Shown here: in pieces, positions 1 through 7,182 of the stretch
How positions within the stretch are numbered: position 1 is the stretch's first letter
How the letters are laid out: every line of letters starts with the position of its first letter
Assembly (NCBI RefSeq): GCF_947487805.1
Contig: NZ_CANKXW010000008.1
Coordinates: 1 to 64,000, forward strand
Source of the DNA: an uncultured Tateyamaria sp.
Lineage (GTDB): Bacteria; Pseudomonadota; Alphaproteobacteria; Rhodobacterales; Rhodobacteraceae
Direction of reading: 5' to 3'
Length of the DNA: 64,000 bases
The notes under the pieces: generated by a model
Told to the model about the DNA's origin: nothing
What the model saw: the letters and a program-made list of their open reading frames with translations, nothing else
The model's database searches: none
Translations under genes and position numbers: made by a program

Positions 1-74
1 TGAAACCATCGTCCAGATGGACCAAAGGCCGATCATGCACTAACAATCAAATTGGACCACTCAAGTGGGGCTGA
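1..74 (+). mobile_element. Probable right end of an IS3-like insertion sequence (partial)
   Basis: Read on the minus strand from base 77, the sequence TGATCAGCCCCACTTGAGTG resembles the terminal inverted repeat of IS3-family (IS407-like) elements, which often begin TGA followed by a C-rich block. Two plus-strand frames are open from the window edge, one stopping at 41-43 and one at 72-74 inside the presumed repeat, as transposase orfB genes of this family often do. The junction coincides with the premature end of the neighbouring integrase. The other end lies outside the window, so the element cannot be proven here. Confidence 0.35.
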
Positions 75-1022
75 TCACTCGCTCATAGGACGTTGGAAAG
101 ATCGCAGGCTTGGAAACAGGTATCGCCCGTTGCCATTGATACGCCGGAGATCATCAAGCAATGCGAGTGCCTGCTTTGGAAGCGGAACGCTATGGGGGCG
201 ACGCATCTTCATTCGTTCCGCTGGGATCGTCCAAACCGCGTTGGCGAAGTCAATTTCGATCCATTCTGCGTGACGCAATTCCCCCGGGCGCTGGGCAAGC
301 AATGCCTGCAACTGCAAAGCAATGCGCGTCGTCACCTGCCCTTCAAAACCGTCAAGCGCGCGCAGCAATGCCCCCAGCGCAACTTTTTCGGTGATCGCCG
401 CACGGGATTTAGGCTTTGGGCGGATCAACGCATCGTGCAACGGCTGCGCTGGGTCGAACTCAGCTATGCCACTGGCCACAGCAAGCCGAAACACTGCGCT
501 GATCTTAGCGCGTAGCCTTTGTGCTGTTTCATAGTTTCCTTTTGCTTCGACCTTGCGAAGGCAATCCAAGATCATTGGCGACTTGATGTCCGTGATCGCC
601 ATCTTACCAAAGTCGGCCTTGGCCATGTCCAAGAGCCAAGAGTTTTTGGTTTGCGTGGCTTTTGCACGCCCTTCCTGCCGCCCTTTATCCAAGAAGGCAT
701 CAGCTATTTTTTCAAATGTATGTTCTGAAACGGCGCGACGTGCTTGCTTTTCCGCCCGTTTTGCTGCGCCCGGGTCTATCCCTTTGGCCAGCAGGGCCTT
801 GGCACTTTCACGGGCCTCTCTTGCATCCGCTAACGAAACAGCAGGATACGCACCGAAGGATAATCTCTTTTCACGTCCCTCAAAGCGGTATTTCAATCGC
901 CAGAGCCGGGACCCGGTCCGCGTCACCTCGATGTACAAGCCGCCAGAGTCGCTGACCTTGTAGGTCTTTTCCTTCGATTTGAGGTTCCGAAGTTTTGCAT
1001 CGTTCAAAGACATTGGGGGCAT
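75..1022 (-). pseudogene. Truncated tyrosine integrase (P4-like, DUF4102 arm-binding domain)
   Basis: The 315 readable residues contain the N-terminal arm-DNA-binding domain of P4-type integrases (about residues 1-95, with the typical LSFGAYPAVSLADAREA stretch), a core-binding domain (about 100-200) and the start of the catalytic domain including the first catalytic Arg in LLAQRPGEL. The family is usually about 390-420 residues. The second box (HxxR), the distal His and the nucleophilic Tyr are all missing, because the frame stops right after RPMSE at what looks like an IS end. The start is the ATG at 1022 (MPPMSLNDAKLR). The gene reads away from att1 (1178), which suits an integrase of a third, further-left island using the same tRNA-Phe site. 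It should be inactive unless rescued in trans. Confidence 0.8.
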
Positions 1023-1043
1023 CCTACAATCAACCTATCCGAA

Positions 1044-1077
1044 CATGCCCCCAATCATGCCCCCAAGATGGGGGCAT
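1044..1077. repeat. TGGGGGCAT boxes upstream of the truncated integrase
   Basis: Two direct copies of CATGCCCCCAA (1044-1054 and 1056-1066) are followed by an inverted copy, ATGGGGGCAT (1068-1077). The integrase start codon region contains one more (CATTGGGGGCAT). Clustered boxes of this kind lie just upstream of many DUF4102 integrase genes; a role as arm-type binding or autoregulatory sites is inferred. Confidence 0.5.
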
Positions 1078-1120
1078 TCGGCTGGACGATAGAGATCCAC
1101 ATCGGACAACCAGAAGCACA

Positions 1121-1143
1121 AAAGCCCTTTGTTATTGGGCTTT
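1121..1143. terminator. Stem-loop with T-runs between integrase remnant and att1
   Basis: AAAGCCC (1121-1127) pairs perfectly with GGGCTTT (1137-1143) around a 9-nt loop, with A/T tracts on both sides. It looks like a short bidirectional intrinsic terminator. No gene clearly ends into it, so it may be a relic of island sequence. Confidence 0.4.
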
Positions 1144-1177
1144 ATCGTATGTAGTTGCTTACTTTCGGATGTTGAAG

Positions 1178-1222
1178 TGGTGCCCGGGGGCGGAATCGAA
1201 CCACCGACACGAGGATTTTCAA
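1178..1222. repeat. att1: 45-bp copy of the tRNA-Phe 3' end
   Basis: These 45 bp are identical to the 3' 45 nt of the intact tRNA-Phe gene at 33549-33593 and to a third copy at 17905-17949. Only the CCA end, T arm and part of the anticodon arm are present, so this is an attachment site and not a tRNA gene. It marks the left end of island A. Confidence 0.9.
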
Positions 1223-1336
1223 ACCGAAGCTTATTGATAAGGCCCAACAGGTTAGGTTCGGAAAACCTGTCAAACCCGCCACGACGCATCAAGCACTTAG
1301 CCGCGAATTGTCAAACCTTGACCCCGAGGCCATCCG

Positions 1337-2191
1337 ATGAGCTGGCGGGTGGCAAATGCTTGCGCCGAACGGAAGTTCGGGAGTGCGACGCGCAAGCAGA
1401 TCATCATGTTTCTGGCGGACAAGGCCTCGGATGATGGCTCGGGCATCTGGTGTTCCAAAGGAACGATCCAGCGGCACACCGAACTGGGCGAGACCACCGT
1501 CAAGCGCACGATCCGCGACTTCCTAAAGGAAGGCATCCTGGTCGAGACCGGCGCGCGCGGGTGCAAGAACGGATTCACGGTTGTCTACCGGATCGATCTG
1601 GCACGGATCGAGGCGCTGGAACTCACCGCAGAACCCGAGATTGAGACGGGGGCCACAGTGGACCCCGTCCAGACTGGACCCGGAACGGGGGCCACAGTGG
1701 CCGGGGTACCGGGGCCACCACGGCCCCCAAACCATCCTAAAACCATCCATAAACCTCCTACGCACGAGCGTGTGGTGGCGGAGGATGAAGAGGCTGAGAA
1801 GATATTGGCTGCGTATCCGCCCGACAGATTACGGGGCAAAGCGGTGTGCTTTGCCCAAATCGAAGACGCCGTGAAGGAAGGGATTGCACCGGAGGACTTG
1901 CTGAAAGCCGTCCAAGCCTACGCCACCGACAGCGCGGGATTCACCCGTTCCAAGGTCTGCTTTTCCGACAACTGGTTTCAGTCGAAGCGATGGCAGGCCT
2001 ATGTCGAGAGGCAGGCGGAAGACCGGGAGAAGGCGGCAGCGTTGCAGGCTGATCACCTTGCACGGCTGGCCTGCTGGATCAATGACCGCAGCCCGATGTG
2101 CAAGCACATCACGGCCCCGCAAGTCTCGGAATTACTCGCCTCAAAGCTGGTGACAGAGACGCAGATTCAAAGCGCAGGCCTCAGATCATGA
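1337..2191 (+). CDS. Winged-HTH protein, probable replication initiator (phage O-like) of the mobilizable island
   Basis: The 284-residue protein has an N-terminal winged helix-turn-helix (about residues 15-85; GSGIWCSKGTIQRHTELGET is the recognition region), like phage replisome-organizer and plasmid Rep proteins. A Gly/Pro/Thr-rich linker follows (about 105-140), then a charged helical C-terminal domain. The DNA encoding the linker contains direct repeats followed by an A-rich repeated tract, which recalls the origin embedded in the lambda O gene. The start ATG follows GAGG by a usable spacing. The stop overlaps the mobC start (ATGA). A replication role is inferred from the domain, the internal repeats and the linkage to mob genes; a purely regulatory HTH protein is the alternative. 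Confidence 0.6.
   Translation: MSWRVANACAERKFGSATRKQIIMFLADKASDDGSGIWCSKGTIQRHTELGETTVKRTIRDFLKEGILVETGARGCKNGFTVVYRIDLARIEALELTAEPEIETGATVDPVQTGPGTGATVAGVPGPPRPPNHPKTIHKPPTHERVVAEDEEAEKILAAYPPDRLRGKAVCFAQIEDAVKEGIAPEDLLKAVQAYATDSAGFTRSKVCFSDNWFQSKRWQAYVERQAEDREKAAALQADHLARLACWINDRSPMCKHITAPQVSELLASKLVTETQIQSAGLRS
1646..1748. repeat. Iteron-like repeats inside the HTH/rep gene (candidate origin)
   Basis: ACGGGGGCCACAGTGG occurs twice exactly (1646-1661, 1685-1700), with a degenerate third copy, GGGGCCACCACGG, at about 1711. AAACCATCC then occurs twice with 11-bp spacing (1729, 1740) before an A-rich TAAACCTCC. Repeats next to a more A+T-rich tract in the linker of a candidate initiator gene suggest a replication origin. 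The reading frame stays open throughout. Confidence 0.4.
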
Positions 2192-2661
2192 GCACCACCA
2201 GACCAACCGAAGCGCAAACAGCAAGGCGACCCATGTCATACGCTGGCGCTGCTGACACGGGACCTTGCGAGGGGCGGCACGCCTCCCCTTCGAACCCCAC
2301 CGGCGCGGGCAAAGCCCCCGCCAAAGAGCCGCTGACCGAGACCTTCGTCTTTCGCTGCACCGCGTCCGAGAAGGCCCAGTTGCGCGCCAAGGCAGAGGCC
2401 GCTGGACTGCCTGCTTCGACGGTCCTGCGCGAGGCGCTTGGCCTGACTGACGCGCGCCGCCGCAAGCCCATCCCCCGCGTTGATCCCGCGCTTGTGCTGG
2501 CTGTCGGGCGCATTGGCGGCAACCTCAACCAGATCGCGCGCTGGCTGAACCACGCCATGAAAGTTGGACGCACCGACCTCGACACGCTGACCGTCGCCCG
2601 CCGCCTCGTGGTGATCGAACGCCAGCTCGCCGCGCTCCTCGATGAGGCGCGGCGGTGCTGA
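2188..2661 (+). CDS. mobC: MobC-family relaxosome accessory protein
   Basis: The 157-residue protein has a disordered Pro/Ala-rich N-terminus, then a ribbon-helix-helix-like segment (FVFRCTASEKAQLRAKAEAA, about 55-75) and the hallmark C-terminal MobC stretch VGRIGGNLNQIARWLN (about 108-123). MobC proteins bind oriT and help the relaxase open the strands for conjugative mobilization. The ATG at 2188 overlaps the stop of the upstream HTH gene as ATGA, and the 3' end overlaps the relaxase start by 7 nt, indicating a translationally coupled operon. The ORF track begins further upstream, but that extension lies inside the previous gene and is not supported. Confidence 0.85.
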   Translation: MSTTRPTEAQTARRPMSYAGAADTGPCEGRHASPSNPTGAGKAPAKEPLTETFVFRCTASEKAQLRAKAEAAGLPASTVLREALGLTDARRRKPIPRVDPALVLAVGRIGGNLNQIARWLNHAMKVGRTDLDTLTVARRLVVIERQLAALLDEARRC

Positions 2662-4208
2662 TCAAGTTCTTTCCCAATGGCAAAGGCGCGGGCGCGGGGC
2701 CGGTCGGCTATCTCGTGGCCGAGCGCGTGCTGACCTACGATAGTAACCGCGACCTGATCCGCGATGCCGAAGGCCAGCCCGTGACCGTTAACCGCGACCC
2801 TCTGCCTGAGGTCCTGCGCGGGAACCCCGAGCGCACCGAGGCCCTGATTGACGCCAGCCGCCACCAATGGACCTACCGCGCGGGCGTGATCAGCTTTGCG
2901 GATAGCGATGATCCTTCCGAGGACCAGCAGGCCGAGGTCATGGACGGGTTCGAGCGGCTGGCCTTTGCGGGGCTGGACCCCGAGCAATATGAAGTGCTCT
3001 GGGTCCGCCATCGCCACGAAGGCCGGGTCGAGCTGCACTTCTGCACGCCGCGCCTTGAACTGACCACGGGAAAGAGCCTCAACATCGCGCCGCCGGGCTA
3101 CCAGGACGCCTATGACAGCCTGCGGGACGTCATGAACCGGCGTCATGGCTGGGCCGATCCGATGGATGTGGAGCGCGCGCAGGAGGTCCGCGACACCATT
3201 GAGACCCCGACACGCGCCCAAGGCCGGGACGAGCTGCACGCCTGGATACAGCACCAGATCGATATGGGCCTGATCACCAACCGCGCCACTATGGTCGACG
3301 CGCTCGCTGATGCGGGCTTCGACCTGCCGCGCACCGGCAAGGCCTACATCACCGCCCGCGATCCCGGCACCGGCGAGCGCTGGCGGCTGAAAGGAGAGAT
3401 TTTCCATGAAGACTGGCAAGCCGACCCGGCTGAGCGAGAAGCTGAACGCGGAGCTCGACACGATCCGGGCCGAGCACGTCGCCTCGATCTCATCCCAGCT
3501 CAAGAGCTTCAGGATCGATTTGAAGAACATTGTGGGCACCGCGCAGCATACCATCGCGAGCGATACGCGCAGCTTCCAGACCGAGACGGCGAGTTTGTTC
3601 GAGACACGGCTGAAATCGATCCGCCTCTGGCTGACGATCTCGCCTTGGCTGATCGCGGGGATGGTGTTGACGGGGATCGCCTTGATGATGGCCGCGAGCT
3701 TTTTCTGGACAGTGCATCTGACACGCTCGGAGCTGAACGAGATGGGCCTGACGCGGATCGAACGGCCCGAGGGGACGTGGCTGATCCTGGACCCGTTGAA
3801 GACGCGCCTGCGCACCTGCACGATGGGCGAGAGACACGTCACCTGCATTCGGATCGAGGAGAATTAGATGACCCAACTGACAGCCTTGGAACGCGACTTG
3901 CTCGCCTACGTCGAGCGGTTGGTGACGGCCTCCGAAGCCTCCGCGAAGGATTTGACCGCTTTGGAGACACGCTCGACCGGCAGGATCGAGAGGGAACTGG
4001 CTGGCTTGAAAGACTGCGTGACCTTGCTCATTCGTTCACAGACCGCATCCATGAAGGCCTTGAACGGATTGCTGAACGACGAGGCGAGCTACAAGACGCT
4101 GGACGAGAGCTTGCAGCAGAGCTTGACCTTAGCGAAAGCCGCCGCCGAGAGATTGAGGGACAGCTAGACAGCCAGGAAGCGCACGCGGAACGGGGGTTGC
4201 GGCATTGA
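2655..4208 (+). CDS. Relaxase / mobilization nuclease (MobA-like)
   Basis: The protein has 517 residues from a GTG start overlapping mobC. The N-terminal half is a VirD2/MobA-type relaxase domain. It opens with MLIKFFPNGKGAGAGPVGYL and has the histidine triad H119, H121 and H128 in HRHEGRVELHF, which would hold the metal for nicking at oriT. The catalytic Tyr is not obvious; Y23, Y28 and Y74 are candidates. Residues after about 250 are Asp/Arg-rich, low in complexity and probably disordered. That half also encodes two other genes in the +1 frame (3406-4167), which would explain its odd composition. No coupling protein or type IV secretion gene is visible, so the element should be mobilizable rather than self-transmissible. 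Confidence 0.85.
   Translation: MLIKFFPNGKGAGAGPVGYLVAERVLTYDSNRDLIRDAEGQPVTVNRDPLPEVLRGNPERTEALIDASRHQWTYRAGVISFADSDDPSEDQQAEVMDGFERLAFAGLDPEQYEVLWVRHRHEGRVELHFCTPRLELTTGKSLNIAPPGYQDAYDSLRDVMNRRHGWADPMDVERAQEVRDTIETPTRAQGRDELHAWIQHQIDMGLITNRATMVDALADAGFDLPRTGKAYITARDPGTGERWRLKGEIFHEDWQADPAEREAERGARHDPGRARRLDLIPAQELQDRFEEHCGHRAAYHRERYAQLPDRDGEFVRDTAEIDPPLADDLALADRGDGVDGDRLDDGRELFLDSASDTLGAERDGPDADRTARGDVADPGPVEDAPAHLHDGRETRHLHSDRGELDDPTDSLGTRLARLRRAVGDGLRSLREGFDRFGDTLDRQDREGTGWLERLRDLAHSFTDRIHEGLERIAERRGELQDAGRELAAELDLSESRRREIEGQLDSQEAHAERGLRH
3406..3867 (+). CDS. Nested mobilization protein with one membrane segment (MbeB-like position)
   Basis: The 153-residue ORF lies wholly inside the relaxase gene in the +1 frame. 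It has its own strong ribosome-binding site, AAGGAGA (3391-3397), spaced properly before ATG 3406. Its first 70 residues are a charged amphipathic helix, and a single transmembrane segment spans about 74-97 (WLTISPWLIAGMVLTGIALM). A short soluble tail follows. ColE1-type plasmids nest mbeB and mbeD inside the relaxase gene mbeA in just this way, with mbeB first. The match is to arrangement and properties; I do not claim clear sequence homology. The stop codon is directly followed by the next nested start. Confidence 0.7.
   Translation: MKTGKPTRLSEKLNAELDTIRAEHVASISSQLKSFRIDLKNIVGTAQHTIASDTRSFQTETASLFETRLKSIRLWLTISPWLIAGMVLTGIALMMAASFFWTVHLTRSELNEMGLTRIERPEGTWLILDPLKTRLRTCTMGERHVTCIRIEEN
3868..4167 (+). 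CDS. Second nested mobilization protein (MbeD/MobD-like)
   Basis: The 99-residue ORF sits inside the 3' part of the relaxase gene, in the same +1 frame as the preceding nested gene. It begins immediately after that gene's TAG and is preceded by GAGGAG (3856-3861). Its start, MTQLTALERDLLAYVERLV, follows the Leu/Glu-rich helical pattern at the N-terminus of MbeD/MobD proteins of ColE1 plasmids, which are small and coiled-coil. The rest is predicted helical, without cysteines or membrane segments. The role in mobilization is inferred from position, size and helical character. Confidence 0.65.
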   Translation: MTQLTALERDLLAYVERLVTASEASAKDLTALETRSTGRIERELAGLKDCVTLLIRSQTASMKALNGLLNDEASYKTLDESLQQSLTLAKAAAERLRDS

Positions 4209-4223
4209 GGGCAATGGCTTTGG

Positions 4224-5801
4224 TCATCTTCGCTTCGATTTCCGGCGTCTAGCAGCCTGCTTTCGTCGCTCTTTCCTGTTTGGCACTTCCATCCCGGCCA
4301 AGTCGGGACGAGTGAAGACGACTTGGGTCAGTTCAGGGTACTCGTCGTCGTCCACCGGTCGCATTTTCAGAGGGCTCTGCAAGATTCCAAGTTCCTTGCA
4401 GTTTTCTCTAATTCTCCTTCTATCTTCCGCCGTCCAATCGCTCTGCTCTGCGTAAATTAGGTCTTCTGATACGCCACGACCTTGCTCAGGTGGCTCCCGA
4501 GATATGCCCACAATCCGTTTCAGATGCGGATACCGCTCCAAAACCCCCTGAGCATAGATTGTCGCCCTCTCAGTACGTTTACGCCGATACTGCTCATACC
4601 CACCTTTTTTCTCCATCCAGTCCAGATATTTGAAGGTCATGATGAAAAAGGCGGTTTCGTTGTCTTTTGCCCCTTCTGGGGCAAGCATCATGCGAAAGAA
4701 TGCATCTTCGGTGATCCCTCGCTTGAGAGCTCCCATAATCGCTTCGCCATGGCTGCGCCTTCTGAACCGCATCTCGAGCGCCATATGCCGTACTGCAAGT
4801 TCATTTTTTGTGAGTTCGAAAGTGTGATCATCTATTGTTATCGAGGTGCCGCCGAGCATGTGATCTGTGAACAATGTTATGAATTTGTCCCAGACGTATG
4901 AGATTTTGTCCGCTTCCTTTTTTGCTAGGTACTGCGGATCAGAAACCCAGTTTGCGTAATGATCTCGTTCGATGGTTAATGGGGGTTCAGAGGCGTCGAC
5001 GACAAAATCGTGGTCACCGTCGTCGTTGATCCTGATGGCATAGTAGGCCAGCAAGTTTTCTTCGCCATGAGCCAACTTCAAGCGGCCAGATCGTACAAAC
5101 TCCTTTTTCTTTTCAAGGTAGTCTGTGAAGTCGCGAATCGTATCCAGTTCTTGCAAGATGATATCAAGTGAGACGTCATCAAGAACGTGTACGAACGAGC
5201 CCTCGGGGCTTACATCACCTATAGCGAACGGTTCGGATTTGCTTGGGTCCTTTGGCCAATTCATTTCACCTTTCAAACTAGGTTGGATCATGAGACTGCC
5301 AGAATGGCCCTCTCGGTGCTTTCTAAATGCATCCGAAGCACCGCGTGCGACGATTACATGATGAAATTTGCAGACGTTTGGCGACGGTAACTCTATGGGG
5401 AAAGGGTGTTTGCAGTTCCGATCTAGGAAAATCCGGTCGGGGTGCTCGGTTATCCATCGTTCCGCTCCTTTGGCTTGTTTTGCTGCCGCTGATACGGCGC
5501 GCTTGACCCATCGACCCCACGCGACAGACAGCTCCCCGGATGGCCAATCAATACTCTTTTCTGAGAAAATGATGATGTGATCACCGCACACAACTAGCAG
5601 GTCGCAAAGTTCTTTGCCGTCACCACGGCCATTGCCGCCAACTTTCTGATCTCTGTAGGGACTGGGATATGACCAGAGGTTCAAAAAGGTCTTGTCAGCG
5701 AGGTTAGCCAAGTACCTTTCACTTTCAGTGACACCCACTTCTTTGACTACTGGAGGGCGAAGCTGTTCCGGGCGCTCATCTATTCCAACGGGTTTCTTCA
5801 T
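4224..5801 (-). CDS. Uncharacterized protein with PD-(D/E)XK-like nuclease motif
   Basis: The 525-residue protein is not assigned to a named family. Near residues 60-85 the pattern GDGKELCDLLVVCGDHIIIF followed by SEK resembles the D...(D/E)xK core of restriction-type nucleases (acidic residue in a hydrophobic strand, then ExK in the next strand). Downstream are alpha-helical stretches, and the extreme C-terminus is a basic tail (NRKERRKQAARRRKSKRR). It is convergent with the relaxase operon and last on the minus strand after the toxin-antitoxin-like genes. Base composition is more A+T-rich than in its neighbours. A defence nuclease is the best guess given the location beside a restriction system. 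Confidence 0.55.
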   Translation of the reverse strand: MKKPVGIDERPEQLRPPVVKEVGVTESERYLANLADKTFLNLWSYPSPYRDQKVGGNGRGDGKELCDLLVVCGDHIIIFSEKSIDWPSGELSVAWGRWVKRAVSAAAKQAKGAERWITEHPDRIFLDRNCKHPFPIELPSPNVCKFHHVIVARGASDAFRKHREGHSGSLMIQPSLKGEMNWPKDPSKSEPFAIGDVSPEGSFVHVLDDVSLDIILQELDTIRDFTDYLEKKKEFVRSGRLKLAHGEENLLAYYAIRINDDGDHDFVVDASEPPLTIERDHYANWVSDPQYLAKKEADKISYVWDKFITLFTDHMLGGTSITIDDHTFELTKNELAVRHMALEMRFRRRSHGEAIMGALKRGITEDAFFRMMLAPEGAKDNETAFFIMTFKYLDWMEKKGGYEQYRRKRTERATIYAQGVLERYPHLKRIVGISREPPEQGRGVSEDLIYAEQSDWTAEDRRRIRENCKELGILQSPLKMRPVDDDEYPELTQVVFTRPDLAGMEVPNRKERRKQAARRRKSKRR

Positions 5802-5945
5802 TTAACATCAATTTCCAAAATCGAATTTCAATCGGTTAAGTGGCGAGCTTTCGTACAAAGCTTTCCACTAATTCTGTAGCGCGTATGTCTACAGAAGCAT
5901 TCTTCCGGCTTAATGCTGATTTAACTTTAGGTCTGTCGCAATTCT

Positions 5946-6236
5946 CTAAGTTGCAACAAGCGGTTCAATGTTCGAAACATCGATCTCCTTCGCCGCAAGC
6001 GCCATGTCGTGGTTCGTCTGCAAGTTCACCCAGTAGGCCGGGGTCGTATTGAACACACGAGCCAGGCGTAGTGCCGTGTCAGGTGTGATCCCGGTCGTGC
6101 CCTTGATCAACCGCTCGATCCGCGTCCGAGGCACACCCAGACGCCGCGCAAATGCGATGGCCCCCATCTCCAGGGGATCAAGGTAAAGCTCTTTCAGGAC
6201 TTCACCGGGGTGCATCGGGTCTTCAAGCAGGCTCAT
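5946..6236 (-). CDS. HigA/VapI-family HTH antitoxin-like protein
   Basis: The 96-residue protein opens with LEDPMHPGEVLKELYLDPL, the signature of HigA/VapI-type XRE antitoxins. Its helix-turn-helix spans about residues 25-60 (FARRLGVPRTRIERLIKGTT), and AYWVNLQTNHDMALA is also typical. HigA normally pairs with a RelE-fold HigB encoded just upstream. Here the upstream gene (14 bp away) is a different HTH protein and no HigB is present, so this is an orphan antitoxin or a co-opted repressor in a three-gene operon. Confidence 0.8.
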   Translation of the reverse strand: MSLLEDPMHPGEVLKELYLDPLEMGAIAFARRLGVPRTRIERLIKGTTGITPDTALRLARVFNTTPAYWVNLQTNHDMALAAKEIDVSNIEPLVAT

Positions 6237-6250
6237 TGCCAGATACTTCC

Positions 6251-6838
6251 TCAGGCCGCGCCAGTTCGCGTTTCAGCGTTCATGCCATCGGCGTAGATGA
6301 ATTGCTTGGCATCCTCACGCACTTCGAGCGTCGCCCCATCAATCGCGCCAACGGCAAGGCCTGCGTTCACCCGCCGCGCAGGTTTCCCCGCACTCAGCCA
6401 CTTCCCCGCCTTGTCCACTGCAAAGCGCCCTTTGCGCGCTCCAGTGCCCTTGCCTTCAGCCGCGTCCATGATGACCAAAGCGACCTCTTCCATCCGAAAC
6501 AGCCCTCCCTGGCTGGCCGGGGGCATCTTGCGCTTTTGCAGGGATTGGCGCGAAACGTCCAACCGCTTGGCAACGTCGGCCAAGCTGACAAGGTCAGGCC
6601 GCACTTCCCGCAAAACCGAGCCCTCAGGCAATTGCTTTTGGATCGCACGCGCTGCATCCAGAATCGCATCTTCCGCGCGATGACTCGCCGCTTCCAGCGC
6701 AACGCCAAGCATGCCAGGCACGCCAGTACCGACGATGGCATCCTCGAAGCCAGCCTCGAAGACTGCGTCCACCAGATCGAACGCTTCATGTTCACCCTCA
6801 GGAAGGGCGAAGATCAGTTCAAACTCGATTTCTGCCAT
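6251..6838 (-). CDS. HTH protein, likely antitoxin partner of the upstream HicA-like gene
   Basis: The protein has 195 residues from the ATG at 6838, one base after the upstream stop; the longer ORF start overlaps that gene and is rejected. The N-terminal half (AEIEFELIFALPEGEHEAFD) looks like an alpha/beta domain, and a MerR/excisionase-like helix-turn-helix lies at about 105-145 (SLADVAKRLDVSRQSLQKRK). The coupling to a small HicA-like gene and the upstream palindrome suggest a type II antitoxin and autorepressor. This is an inference from organization, since the protein is larger than a usual HicB. Confidence 0.55.
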   Translation of the reverse strand: MAEIEFELIFALPEGEHEAFDLVDAVFEAGFEDAIVGTGVPGMLGVALEAASHRAEDAILDAARAIQKQLPEGSVLREVRPDLVSLADVAKRLDVSRQSLQKRKMPPASQGGLFRMEEVALVIMDAAEGKGTGARKGRFAVDKAGKWLSAGKPARRVNAGLAVGAIDGATLEVREDAKQFIYADGMNAETRTGAA

Positions 6839-6839
6839 A

Positions 6840-7118
6840 TTATTCATCCTCTTGCGGGCCATCGTTCGTGTCGTCGAGCTTGGTGCAACCAAGCGCCCGA
6901 CTTCTCAATTGCCGCGCGAAGCGGCCCGGATTTTGAGGCGTCGACCAGACGCCCATCTGACAAAACTCACCGCACCTACAGTCAGGATCGTTGTTCGGGC
7001 ATCGGATCAGGCCCCACGCATGTCCGCGCCCCGGACGTAAAGTGACGGTCCAACCCAGGGCCTCCAACTCGCGCAAGACCGCCTCAATCTCCTTGGACTT
7101 GTGCGGCTTTCTGGACAT
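6840..7118 (-). CDS. HicA-like toxin candidate
   Basis: The protein has 92 residues from the ATG at 7118, which follows GAAAGAGG on the minus strand. The TTG start of the ORF track (7154) would place the operator palindrome inside the gene and is less likely. The segment LEALGWTVTLRPGRGHAWG matches the HicA-type fold, a dsRBD-like toxin with a catalytic His in a Gly-rich turn. It is followed by a Cys-rich patch (RCPNNDPDCRCGEFC) in place of the usual ending. HicA proteins cleave mRNA. The Cys patch and the large partner set this pair apart from classical hicAB. Confidence 0.6.
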   Translation of the reverse strand: MSRKPHKSKEIEAVLRELEALGWTVTLRPGRGHAWGLIRCPNNDPDCRCGEFCQMGVWSTPQNPGRFARQLRSRALGCTKLDDTNDGPQEDE

Positions 7119-7137
7119 TAAATAGGCCTCTTTCTTT

Positions 7138-7157
7138 AAGTTGTCAATTGACAACTT
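7138..7157. promoter_or_regulatory. Perfect 20-bp palindrome, probable autoregulatory operator
   Basis: AAGTTGTCAATTGACAACTT is a perfect inverted repeat lying 20 bp upstream of the HicA-like start. It includes a TTGACA that could serve as a -35 box for minus-strand transcription. Autorepression by the toxin-antitoxin proteins through such a site is typical of type II systems. Confidence 0.65.
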
Positions 7158-7182
7158 AACATCACTTCGAGTCTTCCCTGTT

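Noticed and set aside
1178-1222. Possible second tRNA-Phe gene
   Set aside because: Only the 3' 45 nt are present; the acceptor 5' strand, D arm and most of the anticodon arm are missing. The same holds for 17905-17949.
2181-3848. 555-residue minus-strand ORF opposite the mob genes
   Set aside because: It mirrors mobC and the relaxase in GC-rich DNA, has no recognisable domain and would run against a coherent operon.
7119-7154. N-terminal extension of the HicA-like protein from TTG 7154
   Set aside because: It would place the perfect operator palindrome inside the gene; the ATG at 7118 has a better ribosome-binding site.
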